NCBI RefSeq assembly: GCF_017104965.1
Contig: NZ_JAAGPR010000053.1
Location: 1-43,390, forward strand
From: Paraburkholderia sp. Ac-20340
GTDB lineage: Bacteria > Pseudomonadota > Gammaproteobacteria > Burkholderiales > Burkholderiaceae
Reading direction: 5' to 3'
Length of the DNA: 43,390 bases
This document shows positions 43,114-43,390 of this stretch, in pieces. The position numbers and the translations under genes are program-made. Below the pieces are notes generated by a model that was not told where the DNA came from, searched no databases, and worked only from the letters and a program-made list of their open reading frames with translations. Position 1 is the first letter of the stretch, and each line of letters opens with the position of its first letter.

Positions 43114-43390
43114 CTCGTTTCTCTGCTGCTGACGCAGCGACGCGGAACCCGCCGGAAAGTTTGGATGTCTGGCTGGTGTTCGCGAATCGATCTTTAAAAA
43201 TTTACAGCCGATAAGTGTGGGCGCTTGATGATAATGCGGCCCGATGAGTTCTCCGGAATTCATCGGGAGTGGCAAAAGTATCAAGAGTCTCACACAAAAG
43301 TAAGTCAGGTTTTTGAAGTAATTCAAATTCCTGTCAGCTTTGAGTGAGCGACCGGTTCGAGAGAACCGAAAACAGTAACAGGTTTAAACT
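43114..43390 (+). other. 5' leader of a ribosomal RNA operon (16S gene starts just outside)
   Basis: The sequence has the antitermination boxA-like element CGATCTTTAAAAATTTA (43188-43204). It also has a stem-loop CCCGATGA/TCATCGGG (43240-43247 with 43260-43267) and a small hairpin CGGTTC-GAGA-GAACCG (43353-43368). The final bases (AACAGTAACAGGTTTAAACT) are what precedes the 16S rRNA 5' end in Burkholderia-type operons, where the mature RNA would begin with a GAAGAGTTTGATC-like sequence. These parts steer antitermination and RNase III processing. No 16S sequence itself is inside the window. Confidence 0.85.

Overview
The window comes from a high-GC beta-proteobacterium of the Burkholderiaceae, most likely the Paraburkholderia/Caballeronia/Burkholderia group. 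This is inferred from codon use, from typical families (DUF4148, DUF3562, DUF748, DUF1254, Pro/Asp-rich micro-proteins, BvgA-like regulator) and from the rRNA-operon leader at the right end. It reads as ordinary chromosome with a few accessory modules. No insertion sequence, prophage, CRISPR array or tRNA was seen.

Left part (1-13.8 kb): the 5' end of a type VI secretion vgrG leaves the window on the minus strand. Then come an exported parvulin-type isomerase, a Cache-domain chemoreceptor, a CopA copper ATPase behind a textbook CueR-type promoter, a DUF1254 lipoprotein, a 1264-residue AsmA-like DUF748 protein and an amidase.

Middle (13.8-23.2 kb): an orphan NarL/BvgA-type response regulator, a gene-poor stretch with a strong orphan minus-strand terminator (possible sRNA), a small exported protein, an acyl-CoA ligase divergent from a Crp/Fnr regulator, a DUF4148 protein, an extra FtsI-like penicillin-binding protein, a vapBC toxin-antitoxin pair and a second chemoreceptor.

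Phosphonate cassette (23.8-27.9 kb): three tightly packed genes make 2-aminoethylphosphonate (AEP). They are PEP mutase fused to a nucleotidyltransferase (probably activating AEP as CMP-AEP), phosphonopyruvate decarboxylase and AEP transaminase. No dedicated transferase lies beside them, so the acceptor of the phosphonate is unknown.

Right part (27.9-43.4 kb): a PepSY membrane protein behind a Fur-like box, a newly read 49-aa protein, and a Tat-exported three-subunit molybdenum aldehyde oxidoreductase (paoABC-like) with a MocA cofactor enzyme. Next are a GST, an aspartate carbamoyltransferase with an N-terminal HTH-like extension, and an operon-like set of M23 peptidase, small coiled-coil membrane protein and bactofilin. 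These are followed by a DapA-family enzyme, two small proteins (one DUF3562) and an ArsR regulator with an Old Yellow Enzyme. The window ends in the promoter and leader of an rRNA operon, a few bases before 16S rRNA is expected to begin.

Most genes end at clear hairpin terminators, often shared by convergent genes.
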